30,830 nucleotides of DNA from JBNKDD01 sp050288085 (GCA_050288085.1 JBNKDD010000035.1:1-30830); one strand, 5' to 3'; shown: positions 9,006 through 17,513, counted from the first letter of the stretch. Notes: generated by a model not told the origin, from the letters alone. Translations and numbers: made by a program.

Positions 9006-9172
9006 AGGTGTGAAATGAAATTTCGGTTTACGGACTTCATCCAAGTCAAACGCCGCGTTAAGGGGAATGAGTGATCACGAAACAAAAATATATTCTAAGG
9101 GAAATTCGAGTTCAAAGTGTATGGTTTTCCCGGGATATTAGAGTACGATCCTGTTCCAATGATACTCAGAAC

Positions 9173-12088
9173 CTAGGTTAGGGGCGCAGGCAGGGTAAAC
9201 CAGAAGGTGCTGCCCTCGTCAGGGATGCTCTCAACACCAAGCTCGCCGTTGAGCTTGTGGATGATGCTCTCGACGATGGGCAACCCCAGACCATGTCCGC
9301 TGGCTTCGCTCTTGTGGAAACGGGTGTACATTTCAAACAGCTTCTCCTGGACTTCCGGCGCGATGCCGACCCCGTTATCTTCAATCTCGTAGCGAACCTT
9401 ATCCCCCTGCATACTCCCGCGAATCATGATCAGTGGATCGGGGTTGTCCTGTCCAATGTACTTAACCGCGTTGCTAATTAAATTAGCCAGCACCTCTTGA
9501 ATCCAGGGGGTATAACCCATCGCAGAAGGCAGATCGGGTGCTATCTCGATCCGGACTCCTCGATCCATAATAAGCTTCATGAGCTGGGCTAACACGTCCT
9601 CGACCACCGTATTCATATCAACCGGTTCGATCTCAGCCTGATCCTCACGCAATTCGGCGAAGCGCAGCAAGCCATCGATCGTTCGACTCATCGTGATGAC
9701 CAATTTCTGACTCTGCCGGGTGAACTTTTGCGCAGCGGGAGAGAGTCCCTCATTTTCGATCAGTATAATCTCAAATGCCATCAAGAGGGTGTTCAGCGGG
9801 TTTTTTAAGTCATGGGCAATGGTGTGCCCGTAAGCCGCCAGACGCTCGTTGCTGGCTTTCAGTTCGGCAGCATTGCGATTTACCTGCTCGTAAAGCTGGG
9901 CATTCCGGATAGCAATCGTGGCCTGATCGGCAAAAGCCTGCAGGCGTTCGGCATCGGACAGTTGGTATACATCGGGCTGCTTGCTGATCAGAGAGATGAA
10001 ACCAATGATCTCGTCGTTGAAAATGATCGGCGCACCGATGTAGCCGCGTGCCCAGGCATAGGTCGAGGAGAAAATCCAATCTGGATCACGCGAAACATCT
10101 GGAATGATATCGGGCTGCTGTGTTTCACTCATTCTACGCAGGTTCGCGGTCGTGCTGACCGGTAGCACAATTTCTTGTATAACTTCTTCAGTTACATATT
10201 GATCGTAACCTTTGGCTCTTCTAATGCGGGCCACGCCATCCTGAATGAGGAGAACATCTGCAGCACTATAATCGACCACCCGCACAACATTTTCAAGCAC
10301 CCGCTCCAGCACACTGTCCAGGTCCAGGGTGCTGTTAATGATCGCCGCGTTATCGCGGAGCACTTCGGCCAGGATGCGCTGCTCATGCTCGTCTGCCTCA
10401 GCCCGGCAGCGCTCGGTCACGTCGATCCCGGAACTCAACGTGCCGGTGATCCGCCCGCCTTCATCCCGCAGGAGGGCATTTCGCCATTCAACGATCCGTT
10501 CTTCTCCCTGCCGGGTGATGACCACGTTTTCAGCTCGTTCAAGCCTTTCAATATGCCCGGTTGTTAGCTGTTGGAAGATGGCTTTTGTCGGCTGCTGCTC
10601 ATGTTTAGGAATGGCGAAGTCAAACCAGTCCTGGCCGATGATCTCGTGCGGCTCGTAGCCCAGGACTTCACAGCCCTGACGGTTGATCAGCGTCACGCGT
10701 TGATCTCGGTCCAGGGCGACGATGATCGCCCCGGCCACGTCAAGGTACTGTTGCGCCCGGTCACGCTCGGCTCGGATGGCTCCTTCGGCCTCAGCCAACT
10801 CGCCGAGCGCCTGCTGCGTCTGCTCAAACAGGCGGGCATTCTGGATGGCTGTCGCGATCTGGTCAGCCAGAGTTTCCAGCACCAGCACGTCATTCTTGCC
10901 AAAGGCATCAAGCTGGTCGCTCTGAATGTCCAGGACGCCGACCGTCTCATCCCCCCACTTGATCGGGACGCTCAACTCTGACAGGATCAACTGCTCCGGG
11001 AAGGGATTGTAGTAGCGCGGCTCGGTCCGCACATCCCCGATCAGCAGCCGCTGCCCATTCCGGGCCACCCAGCCGTTGATCCCGGCATCCAGCTTGAGCC
11101 GGTGATCGGCTGGGAAGAGCGCTGCATACGACCCGGCCCTGGCCTTCATCACCAGTTCCTCGTGCTCCTGGTCGAGCAGGAACAACCCGACGTGCGGGTA
11201 GCCAAAGCTCTCCTGGATCAATTCGGCGGCCTTTGCCAGTAGAATACCTGGCGACAGCTCGGCGGCAATCTCGCGGCTGACCTGGTTGATCAATTCCAGT
11301 TGGCTGACGTGCTGGATCAGGGCCTGCTCCACCTGGATTCGCTCGGTGATGTCACGGTCAATACCCAGCACAAAATCCTTGCCCTCAAAGGTAAACAGGG
11401 AGGTCACATACTGGATGTGGTAGATGGACCCATCCTTCCGGCGGTGGAGGATAGTCCCTTTGATCGTTCCTTCCTGCCGGAGTCGCCGAAAAAAATCGGC
11501 GCGATTGCTCCCGCTGTCCGGCCCTTCATGGACGATATCAATCGACTGGCCGATTAGTTCTTTGCGGTCATAGCCGTTCATCCGGCAGAAAGTCGGGTTA
11601 CAATCGATGATCGGCCAGGACACGTCCGGTGCGTGGGGATCGATCAGCACCACAGCATCCGGTGATTTGTCGAATAGAATCTGGAAGCGCTCTGACCGGG
11701 CCTGAGCCATGGACAGCGTTTTTTGTTCGGTGATATCACTGACCATGACCACCCACCCTGTCCTGCGCCCGCGGTGGTCCACCAGCACAGAAACATGGGC
11801 CTCAAAATAGTGAGCCAGGCCGTGATCCTCATCCTTATATTCGATGTTCGATTCGCCAGCGTCGCGTGCTTCTTGTAGAGCTTCGGCCAGAGGTGTGCTT
11901 ATTTCTTCAAGCGGTTGGCTGGCGGCGATCTTAACGTTGAACAGCTTTTCGGCTGCCGGGTTGAGGTAGCTGACCCGGTTGTTTTGGTCCAGTGCCAATA
12001 CCGCGTGGGGCATGCTGTCTATGATGGCGGCACCGGCAGTCTGTTCGATAGGCGGTGGTTTGCGGAGAAGGTCTAATCTTGGAAACAT
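9173..12088 (-). CDS. Soluble PAS-PAS-GAF-PAS-GAF histidine kinase (orphan)
   Basis: A protein of about 971 residues without membrane helices. In order: PAS (about 22-128), PAS (about 138-258), GAF (about 268-425, with the motif GINGWVARNGQRLLIGDV), PAS (about 440-565), GAF (about 585-740), HisKA with phospho-acceptor H759 in HTIAHDLKNPL, and HATPase_c with N box (NLISNAVKYI), G1 (DNGVGI) and G2 (GHGLGL). The tandem GAF and PAS modules suggest cytoplasmic sensing of small molecules, redox state or light. No response regulator gene is adjacent; the nearest unpaired one is at 6106-6492. The ATG at 12088 is used; an in-frame GTG at 12094 is equally possible because neither has a strong ribosome binding site. 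Confidence 0.93.
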   Translation of the reverse strand: MFPRLDLLRKPPPIEQTAGAAIIDSMPHAVLALDQNNRVSYLNPAAEKLFNVKIAASQPLEEISTPLAEALQEARDAGESNIEYKDEDHGLAHYFEAHVSVLVDHRGRRTGWVVMVSDITEQKTLSMAQARSERFQILFDKSPDAVVLIDPHAPDVSWPIIDCNPTFCRMNGYDRKELIGQSIDIVHEGPDSGSNRADFFRRLRQEGTIKGTILHRRKDGSIYHIQYVTSLFTFEGKDFVLGIDRDITERIQVEQALIQHVSQLELINQVSREIAAELSPGILLAKAAELIQESFGYPHVGLFLLDQEHEELVMKARAGSYAALFPADHRLKLDAGINGWVARNGQRLLIGDVRTEPRYYNPFPEQLILSELSVPIKWGDETVGVLDIQSDQLDAFGKNDVLVLETLADQIATAIQNARLFEQTQQALGELAEAEGAIRAERDRAQQYLDVAGAIIVALDRDQRVTLINRQGCEVLGYEPHEIIGQDWFDFAIPKHEQQPTKAIFQQLTTGHIERLERAENVVITRQGEERIVEWRNALLRDEGGRITGTLSSGIDVTERCRAEADEHEQRILAEVLRDNAAIINSTLDLDSVLERVLENVVRVVDYSAADVLLIQDGVARIRRAKGYDQYVTEEVIQEIVLPVSTTANLRRMSETQQPDIIPDVSRDPDWIFSSTYAWARGYIGAPIIFNDEIIGFISLISKQPDVYQLSDAERLQAFADQATIAIRNAQLYEQVNRNAAELKASNERLAAYGHTIAHDLKNPLNTLLMAFEIILIENEGLSPAAQKFTRQSQKLVITMSRTIDGLLRFAELREDQAEIEPVDMNTVVEDVLAQLMKLIMDRGVRIEIAPDLPSAMGYTPWIQEVLANLISNAVKYIGQDNPDPLIMIRGSMQGDKVRYEIEDNGVGIAPEVQEKLFEMYTRFHKSEASGHGLGLPIVESIIHKLNGELGVESIPDEGSTFWFTLPAPLT

Positions 12089-12226
12089 GTTCACTCAACC
12101 AATACTTTTTATTAAGTATACGATATCGTGCGGTGGTTTTTGCTCATGTATGGCAAATTAAGGTCTTTATTCTTATTCTCTTCTCGAAGTTAGCTGAAGG
12201 CAAGCATAGAGTCATGTTTCAGAGCG

Positions 12227-12724
12227 TTAGCTGCCAGGTTCATGTCCAGCTTCCACCCGCTCCATGCGCCGGGCGAGGTCGTCAATGGCCGGTTCGGTAT
12301 AAATCATCACGGTGTCCAGGCTGGTGTGGCCAAGCAGCCGAGCTAACCCGCGCAAATCATCCGGGTTGGCCTTCAAATAACGGGTGGCAAATGTGTGGCG
12401 CAGCATGTGGGGGGTCACATTTCCTAATCCGGCCCGAATAGCATATTTATTCATCATCCGTGTGATGCTGCTGCGATGACGGATGGCACCATTGCGCCCT
12501 AGCCAGAGTGGGTGTTGGGAGTCCTCCTTATTCAGAGCAAACTCATCCATGTAAGCTTGCAGCGCCCGCCGAACATCAAGGGTGAGTGGAACCTCCCGAT
12601 AGCTTCCTCCCTTGCCGTAGCGCACGGTTAGTGTGCCAGAACGGGGAAGTATCTCGACATCGCCGATTTTCAAATTGGGTAACCGGTAGAATCCGTGATG
12701 AAGCGTACGTCCATCGGCGCACAT
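12227..12724 (-). pseudogene. Tyrosine recombinase, 5'-truncated (XerC/D-like catalytic domain)
   Basis: 165 codons covering most of a tyrosine recombinase catalytic domain: the beta-hairpin lysine region (GKGGSYREVPL), the H-x-x-R motif in HMLRHTFATRY, the histidine in LARLLGHTSLDT and the nucleophile tyrosine in VMIYTEP. The whole N-terminal SAM-like core-binding domain and a clean first-arginine motif are missing: the sequence starts at about LHHGFYRLPNLKIGDVEI, where relatives read TGLRVSEL followed by NL. Just 30 bp upstream is the stop codon of another recombinase gene, so the 5' half was probably lost by deletion. A related fragment lies at 21493-21762 in the same orientation. It is probably inactive. 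Confidence 0.85.
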
Positions 12725-12754
12725 CGATATATCATTGACCTTGAGATAACACGC

Positions 12755-13631
12755 TTACCGCTTGCGTCGACGTCTCTCCCTCAGTTCGGCATCAGCAACT
12801 TCATCATTCTGTTGAGCGTACCGAAGGGTCGTCTGCATGTTCTTGTGGCCGAGTCGCTTGCGGATAGTGGCCAGACTAATCCCATCGTTAATCAACTCAG
12901 TGGCATGAGCATGACGCAACTGGTGCAGGGAGCACTTAACATCTGCCAGTTTGCAGTATTTGGCCCACAATTGCTGAGCAGCCTGATAGCTCATTGAGCC
13001 TCCACGACTATTCTTATGGGCACGGAAGACAGGTCCATGACGGTAGCGATGTTTCCGTAAATAGCGCTTCAGCAGATTGACCAGAGCCGGGTCATCAAGC
13101 AGGATGGTGCGGCGACGGTTTGCCTTTGCCCAGCACCGTTACCCGCTCATCATCGGGTGTCAGGTCAAGGTCCTCCACATAGAGCGTAAGCGCTTCCCCA
13201 ATACGCATGCCGGTTTCAAACAGTAAAGTGAACAACAACCGGTCGCGCAATCGAGAGATATGGCTTAGCACGGCCTCAACTTCCTGCCGCGATACCGGAC
13301 GTGGAGCAGGGGGCTCGGTCTGCACACGAGTGATGCGGGTCATCGGATTGCTATCAATCAGTTCCTGCTGATAGGCCCAGGCCAAGAAACTCGACACCGA
13401 TGATTGTTTGCGTGACCGGGTAGCAGCCGACAGATTGGCGAAGCGTCCAAAGAAGTTACGCAGGATGTCGGCACTGAGAATAGATACCGGACCAGGGTGA
13501 AAAGCAGCCAATTGGGTGAGGTCGGTTCGATAAGCCCGCAGGGTGTGTTCGGAGTGGTTAGCCAGCCACAGTTCTTTGTGAAAAGCGTCTATTGCAGGCT
13601 GGAGATTGGCGGGTTTTTCAGAGGGAATCAT
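12755..13631 (-). pseudogene. Tyrosine recombinase (XerC/D-like) split by a frameshift
   Basis: Two reading frames together make one recombinase of about 290 residues. 13631 to about 13115 encodes the SAM-like core-binding domain (about 10-95) and the start of the catalytic domain, with the first arginine in FETGMRIGEAL and the hairpin VLGKGK. That frame then runs out into SPHHPA and a stop. The shifted frame continues with RRTILLDDPALVNLLKRYL and carries the H-x-x-R motif (HQLRHAHAT), RLGHKNMQTTLRYA with the nucleophile tyrosine, and a basic tail, ending at 12755. One extra base near 13115 (or two missing) explains the break. The start is the ATG at 13631, with only a weak ribosome binding site. 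With the neighbouring truncated recombinase it forms a decayed tandem recombinase locus. Confidence 0.85.
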
Positions 13632-13761
13632 TTTTCAAAACTCTATTCTTGTGATAATGATAATATGACAGACTCATTAGGTCAATTGATAGCAACGGTG
13701 CTGTTGGCGAACTCAATATATGGTTGGAAAAGACAGCTACAGCTAGAATGCGGTACATCCA
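13632..13761. other. Intergenic region between recombinase and transposase fragment
   Basis: No gene is seen. This stretch lies between the divergent recombinase start and the IS1182-like fragment and may include the decayed left end of that element, but no inverted repeat could be identified. Confidence 0.3.
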
Positions 13762-13989
13762 ATGAATTCGATGAGGTATCGCATGATGAGTATGTCTCCA
13801 AAAGCAATCCCAGCTATTCCAGAAGATACAGCCAAGATTGCACGGAAGGTGTTCCGCAAGGGGAATCCCTATTTAGTGATGCGAGATGAAATGGGTACAT
13901 TCTTTGAAGACGACCAATTTCAGGATTTATATCCAGTTGATGGTCAACCCGCTTTTTCACCGTGGCGTTTAGGGGTACCGACCAGATAA
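13762..13989 (+). pseudogene. N-terminal fragment of an IS1182-like transposase
   Basis: 75 codons whose second part matches the conserved start of IS1182/IS5-like (DUF772) transposases: a KAIPAIPEDTAKIARKVF segment, then NPYLVMRDEMGTFF, then the block DLYPVDGQPAFSPWRL. In the family this block is followed by a long catalytic region beginning ALVTVMQF. Here it ends after five unrelated residues (GVPTR) and a stop, three bases from the end of the convergent regulator gene. The element was therefore cut, probably by the event that brought in the neighbouring block. The homologous part may start at the ATG at 13783 or 13792 instead. It is not functional as a transposase. Confidence 0.75.
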
Positions 13990-13992
13990 CAG

Positions 13993-14883
13993 TTAATGAG
14001 TGAAAGAAATCATGTCCAGAGTGGCGGAGTGGCCATCACCGTCGCCGCTTATCCATATGTTGAGTGTAAAGGTTTGCATGTCAGAATTATCCCAATCCAA
14101 GATTTGGATCAGATTGGCAGACCACATACCATTATGATTGGCATCCTTGATGATATCTTTCGACTGACCTGTGTTTTTGTCCAGGATCTGAACGGTGATG
14201 GCAGTATTCTCATCTATCATGTCAATATGCATCCGGAACATGGGACAGTGGGCAACTTCAAATGTAAGGACCTCTGACTCAACCTTACCGTAACTCATAT
14301 TTGGTGCGGTTTCAGTTATTAAAATCTGCTTATTCCACAATAGATCCTTCGACTCCCAGGTAGCAGATACAGCCTCCCAGTGATACCGGGTGAGATCTCG
14401 ATATTTGTAACATGGATCAAGCCGTGGATAAACAACAAGACCCAACACAACCAGCGATACAATGATAACAATGCCAAGAATAATCCATTTTGAGCGTTTA
14501 TCCTCGTTCCCATTATCTTCCTCTGGAATAGAGTCTGATGCCACAACCTCTTCACCAACCCGTAGTTCCCCAGATTCCTGAGTAAATATAGAAGCTTCTT
14601 TTTTCCTTAAGTACTCCATCCATGCAAGAGCCAGCTGATCTTTCCCATTCAACTTTAGTTCGTAGCCATCTTGATCTTTTATGGTCAGTTTTTTTGTGAT
14701 CGATTTTAAGTGAGTTTTAACTGTCTGGTACCCGATATCAAGTTCATCAGCAACTTCTTTATAATAACGGCCATCGACCAGCTCAATGACTTCCACTTCT
14801 CTCTCTGAAAGCTTCTTTATCCGTTCGAGGATCTCCTCACGCTGTTGCATGCTTAGATCAACGAATCTCACTTCTTTTGGCAT
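13993..14883 (-). CDS. Membrane-anchored LuxR-type HTH regulator with extracytoplasmic sensor domain
   Basis: A 296-residue protein with three parts. Residues about 22-78 form a LuxR/GerE-type helix-turn-helix (KLSEREVEVIELV, then YKEVADELDIGYQTVKTHLK). Residues about 79-131 are a charged cytoplasmic linker. Residues 133-153 are a single membrane helix followed by YPRLDPC. Residues about 154-296 form an outer, beta-rich domain containing TAPNMSYGK and ending WISGDGDGHSATLDMISF, which resembles a jelly-roll sensor but was not recognised. There is no receiver domain, so this looks like a one-component transmembrane regulator. It is divergent from the seven-gene envelope cluster and probably controls it. 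The ATG at 14883 has GGAGGGAG about 10 bases upstream. By eye the gene is AT-richer than the kinases. Confidence 0.85.
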   Translation of the reverse strand: MPKEVRFVDLSMQQREEILERIKKLSEREVEVIELVDGRYYKEVADELDIGYQTVKTHLKSITKKLTIKDQDGYELKLNGKDQLALAWMEYLRKKEASIFTQESGELRVGEEVVASDSIPEEDNGNEDKRSKWIILGIVIIVSLVVLGLVVYPRLDPCYKYRDLTRYHWEAVSATWESKDLLWNKQILITETAPNMSYGKVESEVLTFEVAHCPMFRMHIDMIDENTAITVQILDKNTGQSKDIIKDANHNGMWSANLIQILDWDNSDMQTFTLNIWISGDGDGHSATLDMISFTH

Positions 14884-14911
14884 CAGTTATTAACTCCCTC
14901 CCCCATTTTTC

Positions 14912-14924
14912 CCCCGAATCGGGG
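14912..14924. promoter_or_regulatory. Inverted repeat CCCCGA-A-TCGGGG, candidate operator
   Basis: Perfect 6-bp arms with a single-base centre lie in the short divergent intergenic region, 28 bp before the ATG of the transmembrane HTH regulator and about 115 bp before the first envelope gene. The position and symmetry suit an operator for that regulator. Binding has not been shown, and half-sites this GC-rich can occur by chance. Confidence 0.4.
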
Positions 14925-15039
14925 ATAGACAGGAGCATTACAACTGGCCTATGGTAATGATGAGGTTGTAGTGAGGCAAAAGGGGTGTGATGTGGCCCGT
15001 TACTACATTACGAAACATTATGCGACACAGGTGCTAAGA

Positions 15040-15840
15040 ATGCAAAATTCCCTTCAGATAGTAGTGCTGGCTGGGGTAGTTATTGCTATGGGATTATGTG
15101 CTTTGTTGGCAGGGGACCAACAATCAGAGACCTCGAACCTTCTGGAATCTCAAACCTATACCGGCGTCAATCTTGACGGATGGCAGACGGTTCTAGGGGA
15201 CGCACACTATGCATGCCCTGGCGAGACACCTGCCAGCCTGGAGGATATTCAGACTCTCCATCATCCAGACTATAGTTTTCTTGAAGCCAATATCCAGCCC
15301 AGAGCTGTCATGGCACACAATATTACCTTCCAGCGCGTCATAGACGATTCCGCCTTCAACTACGTGCACACATTCAGCTTCAAGTTCAGAGTACCCAACG
15401 AACTCCTACCAGACACTGGCGCATCGTATAACGGCGAGACATTCGAGGGGGGGCTGTTTATCTGGGATGGGCATCAAACACGATTAGATTATGGGGCAGC
15501 TTTCCAGTGGGTGTTAAATCCCTGGAGTGGATCGGGAAGCATCAACCTGTGGGACGAGGATCGGTGGGTACAGCAAGGCCACCTCCCTCTTGACACTGAT
15601 TGGCACGAGCTGACCCTGACAATTGACTACCCAAACGAAAAAGGAATTCTGATTATTGATGACACCACCTACACCGCGAATGTAACAGCAGTCGTGAAAC
15701 CTACATCCTGGGGATCGGAGACCGCAGCACGGGTTCAACTTGAAGCCATCAGCGTTTACCCTGGACAAACCTGTATGAAGGCTGAACATCAGGTTCAGAT
15801 CAAAGACTGGCGTTGGCAGTGGGAACCTGGTCAGCCTTAG
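15040..15840 (+). CDS. Exported protein with probable jelly-roll/ConA-like domain
   Basis: A 266-residue protein starting with a hydrophobic export or anchor segment (about 6-26, LQIVVLAGVVIAMGLCALLAG). The rest is beta-rich and looks like a concanavalin A/LamG-type sandwich: FSFKFRVPNELL, FEGGLFIWDG, GSINLWDEDRWVQQGHLPL, DTDWHELTLTIDY and KGILIIDDTTY. The pattern of a width-defining strand followed by a WHELTLTID strand is common in such domains, but no catalytic residues are evident. It is probably a binding or structural surface protein. The ATG at 15040 has AGGTG six bases upstream. An in-frame GTG at 14971 would add 23 residues including basic ones, which would give a better signal-peptide N-region, so the start is uncertain. 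It is the first gene of the plus-strand envelope cluster. Confidence 0.75.
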   Translation: MQNSLQIVVLAGVVIAMGLCALLAGDQQSETSNLLESQTYTGVNLDGWQTVLGDAHYACPGETPASLEDIQTLHHPDYSFLEANIQPRAVMAHNITFQRVIDDSAFNYVHTFSFKFRVPNELLPDTGASYNGETFEGGLFIWDGHQTRLDYGAAFQWVLNPWSGSGSINLWDEDRWVQQGHLPLDTDWHELTLTIDYPNEKGILIIDDTTYTANVTAVVKPTSWGSETAARVQLEAISVYPGQTCMKAEHQVQIKDWRWQWEPGQP

Positions 15841-15848
15841 TAATGAGT

Positions 15849-15862
15849 GCCCTCAAGAGGGC
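15849..15862. other. Short hairpin GCCCTC-AA-GAGGGC between two cluster genes
   Basis: A perfect 6-bp inverted repeat lies between the stop at 15840 and the start at 15888. No T-run follows, so it is not a standard terminator. It could form an mRNA stem affecting stability or act as a protein-binding palindrome. Confidence 0.35.
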
Positions 15863-15887
15863 GATAGTCATCTCAGGAGAATCTACG

Positions 15888-16265
15888 ATGAAGAAGTTGA
15901 CCATATTCTTGATCCTGATATCTTTGTTCATGGCATCATGTGGTGCACCGGCCAGTGCGCCAAACGATACGCCACCAGACAATCCTCCGCCAGCAGCCAC
16001 TCCTCGTTCAGACTGTGAGGGGGCTCGCTTCGTCACTCCCCGTGAAGGTGCTGTTGTGCCTGCCGGGGAGGTTGAGGTGGCGTGGTCTCTTCCCGAATGT
16101 TTGCTGGTGGTTCAGTATTACCAGAAAGGCCAACTGGTAGAGGAGCATTTCGAGGTGCCCTCTCCTACGACCTTCAACATCACATCACCTGGGGATACTG
16201 AACTGAAAATATGGGTCCATACAAGGCGACAACCTGAACAGAATATCTGGGTCACTGTCGAATGA
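15888..16265 (+). CDS. Small lipoprotein with Ig-like C-terminal region
   Basis: A 125-residue protein with a clear lipoprotein signal peptide: MKKLTIFLILISLFMASC, then GAPASA, with the lipobox cysteine at 18. A proline-rich linker follows (DTPPDNPPPAATP), then a beta-rich domain of about 80 residues that begins ARFVTPREGAVVPAGEVEVAW and ends KIWVHTRRQPEQNIWVTVE. The pattern resembles Ig-like/bacterial surface modules that open with a 'xPxxGxxVPAG' strand. The ATG at 15888 has AGGAGA about eight bases upstream, clearly better than earlier in-frame starts that would hide the signal peptide. It would be anchored on the outside of the cytoplasmic or outer membrane. No enzymatic motif was found. 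Confidence 0.85.
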   Translation: MKKLTIFLILISLFMASCGAPASAPNDTPPDNPPPAATPRSDCEGARFVTPREGAVVPAGEVEVAWSLPECLLVVQYYQKGQLVEEHFEVPSPTTFNITSPGDTELKIWVHTRRQPEQNIWVTVE

Positions 16266-16349
16266 TCTTCTTGAGCCATATCGGCTGGGGGGAAGGTGAA
16301 TAGTGACAGTATTGGGATGATCAAGTGAGAAACTGCTAAAGGAAGGATC

Positions 16350-16952
16350 ATGAGTGGTCAAAGTGATTCCGACGGGTGTGGTGGGTGTGCATTTTATATC
16401 GTTATCCTGGTGGGCCTGCTGGCATTCTTCAGCGCACGATCATATATAGAAACCCAGAAACATAAGAAAACCTTGGACCTTTATGGGGAAGAAATACTTG
16501 AGTTATGCGTCAACCCGGATGAGGAAGAACGATCTGAATCCGGGGAAGTTGGTAATAAATCCCTCTTTCTATCTGCAGACACAGACGTAAAACATGTACA
16601 CCCACTGGACTCATATACGCGGTTGTTGGACAGTGCCCAACAGGCAACCGGTCCAAATGATCTGACTAATGTAGTCTGTATACACAAAGGTCGGGATGCA
16701 ATTGAAACCGCCCACTACTCAGGTTCGTATGGAGCCTCTGGTGTTTCTTGCACCAGATACGTAAAAGTCGTCACAGCTTATATTTTCGACTCGGAGAAAG
16801 GAACGCTGATTGACGCACATACCTTTCGAGGGCAAGAGCCAAATAGACATTGCCCGAATACCATGCGCTCAAACAGCGGCGGTAAAACTATCGTAGGTAA
16901 AGCTCCTTCTGATGACCAGATAGTTGGTTGGGTATCTTCTCGAACACCCTAG
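16350..16952 (+). CDS. Single-pass membrane protein with cluster-specific C-terminal module
   Basis: 200 residues: a short cysteine- and glycine-rich N-terminus (GCGGC), one membrane helix (about 14-29), an acidic linker, and a C-terminal module at about 105-196. The module aligns with the C-terminus of the pentapeptide lipoprotein at 18501. Shared positions include T-x-x-V and CI, an RY pair, a G-T pair in KGTLIDAHTF against TGTIVTSRTF, F-x-G-x-x-P with a following C, and DD-x-I then W near the end. The module is not one I recognise. RBS AAGGAAGG precedes the ATG at 16350 by a few bases. The protein probably faces outward like the rest of the cluster. It is related to its neighbour by domain sharing, not by whole-gene duplication. 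Confidence 0.8.
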   Translation: MSGQSDSDGCGGCAFYIVILVGLLAFFSARSYIETQKHKKTLDLYGEEILELCVNPDEEERSESGEVGNKSLFLSADTDVKHVHPLDSYTRLLDSAQQATGPNDLTNVVCIHKGRDAIETAHYSGSYGASGVSCTRYVKVVTAYIFDSEKGTLIDAHTFRGQEPNRHCPNTMRSNSGGKTIVGKAPSDDQIVGWVSSRTP

Positions 16953-17060
16953 AATTCCAGCAAAAATTGAAGCTCTGCACTGATCGATCAACACAGCATA
17001 GGGTAGCGACTAGGTACGGAAAACAAAGTGTCAGACAGATTACCAAAGGAGGTAAATAAA

Positions 17061-17513
17061 ATGACACAGTGTGCACTCTGTGGACAGGAGGCTTCTGAAG
17101 GTCAGGAGATGACGGTCTGGACCGGACAGACAGTTGGTAGCAAGGTCAAAATGGGAAAGATGGAAACCCATTACGGCAATTTCCAGGCTCACAAGTATCT
17201 CATCTGCCCGATCTGCCAGGCGGGCCGCGAACGGCGGGGTCAACGCATAGTGCTCGCCCATATCGTGCTCGTGGTTATCTTAACTCTTCTTCTTCTTCTT
17301 CTTCTTAAAAACCTCACCTTCGCCCTGGTAATGGCAGTGATGATAGCAATAGTGCCCGCTCTCATCTCGCTCCTGGTTTACCTCTCTGGAAGGCCGGCCA
17401 ACAAGCTGAAGATAAAGGCCACAAGGGATCGTTCGCAAACAGAGAGAACGAGAAAGGAGGCGTTCAGAGCCTTCTCGCAGCACGAATACAACAAGTTACA
17501 ACGGGACTGGTAG
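17061..17513 (+). CDS. Two-helix membrane protein with N-terminal CxxC/CxxC (zinc-ribbon-like) region
   Basis: 150 residues. Cysteine pairs C4/C7 (CALC) and C49/C52 (CPIC) frame about 40 residues and would suit a zinc ribbon or rubredoxin-like knuckle. Two adjacent membrane helices follow (about 63-82 and 85-109), then a basic cytoplasmic-looking tail (about 110-150, rich in K and R). The ATG at 17061 has a near-ideal AAGGAGG about eight bases upstream, so the GTG 33 bp earlier is rejected. The first helix contains seven leucines coded by an uninterrupted (CTT)7 repeat. The function is unknown; by analogy such small zinc-ribbon membrane proteins are often scaffolds or adaptors. It lies in the middle of the envelope cluster. 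Confidence 0.82.
   Translation: MTQCALCGQEASEGQEMTVWTGQTVGSKVKMGKMETHYGNFQAHKYLICPICQAGRERRGQRIVLAHIVLVVILTLLLLLLLKNLTFALVMAVMIAIVPALISLLVYLSGRPANKLKIKATRDRSQTERTRKEAFRAFSQHEYNKLQRDW
17286..17306 (+). repeat. (CTT)7 microsatellite inside a membrane helix
   Basis: Seven CTT codons in a row encode leucines 76-82 of the two-helix membrane protein. Because the unit is three bases, changes in copy number would lengthen or shorten the helix without breaking the frame. Confidence 0.9.

Noticed and set aside
15849..15862. Rho-independent terminator after the first envelope gene
   Set aside because: The hairpin has a 2-base loop and no following T-run.
17286..17306. Microsatellite as an on/off phase-variation switch
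   Set aside because: A three-base unit cannot shift the reading frame; only helix length could change.
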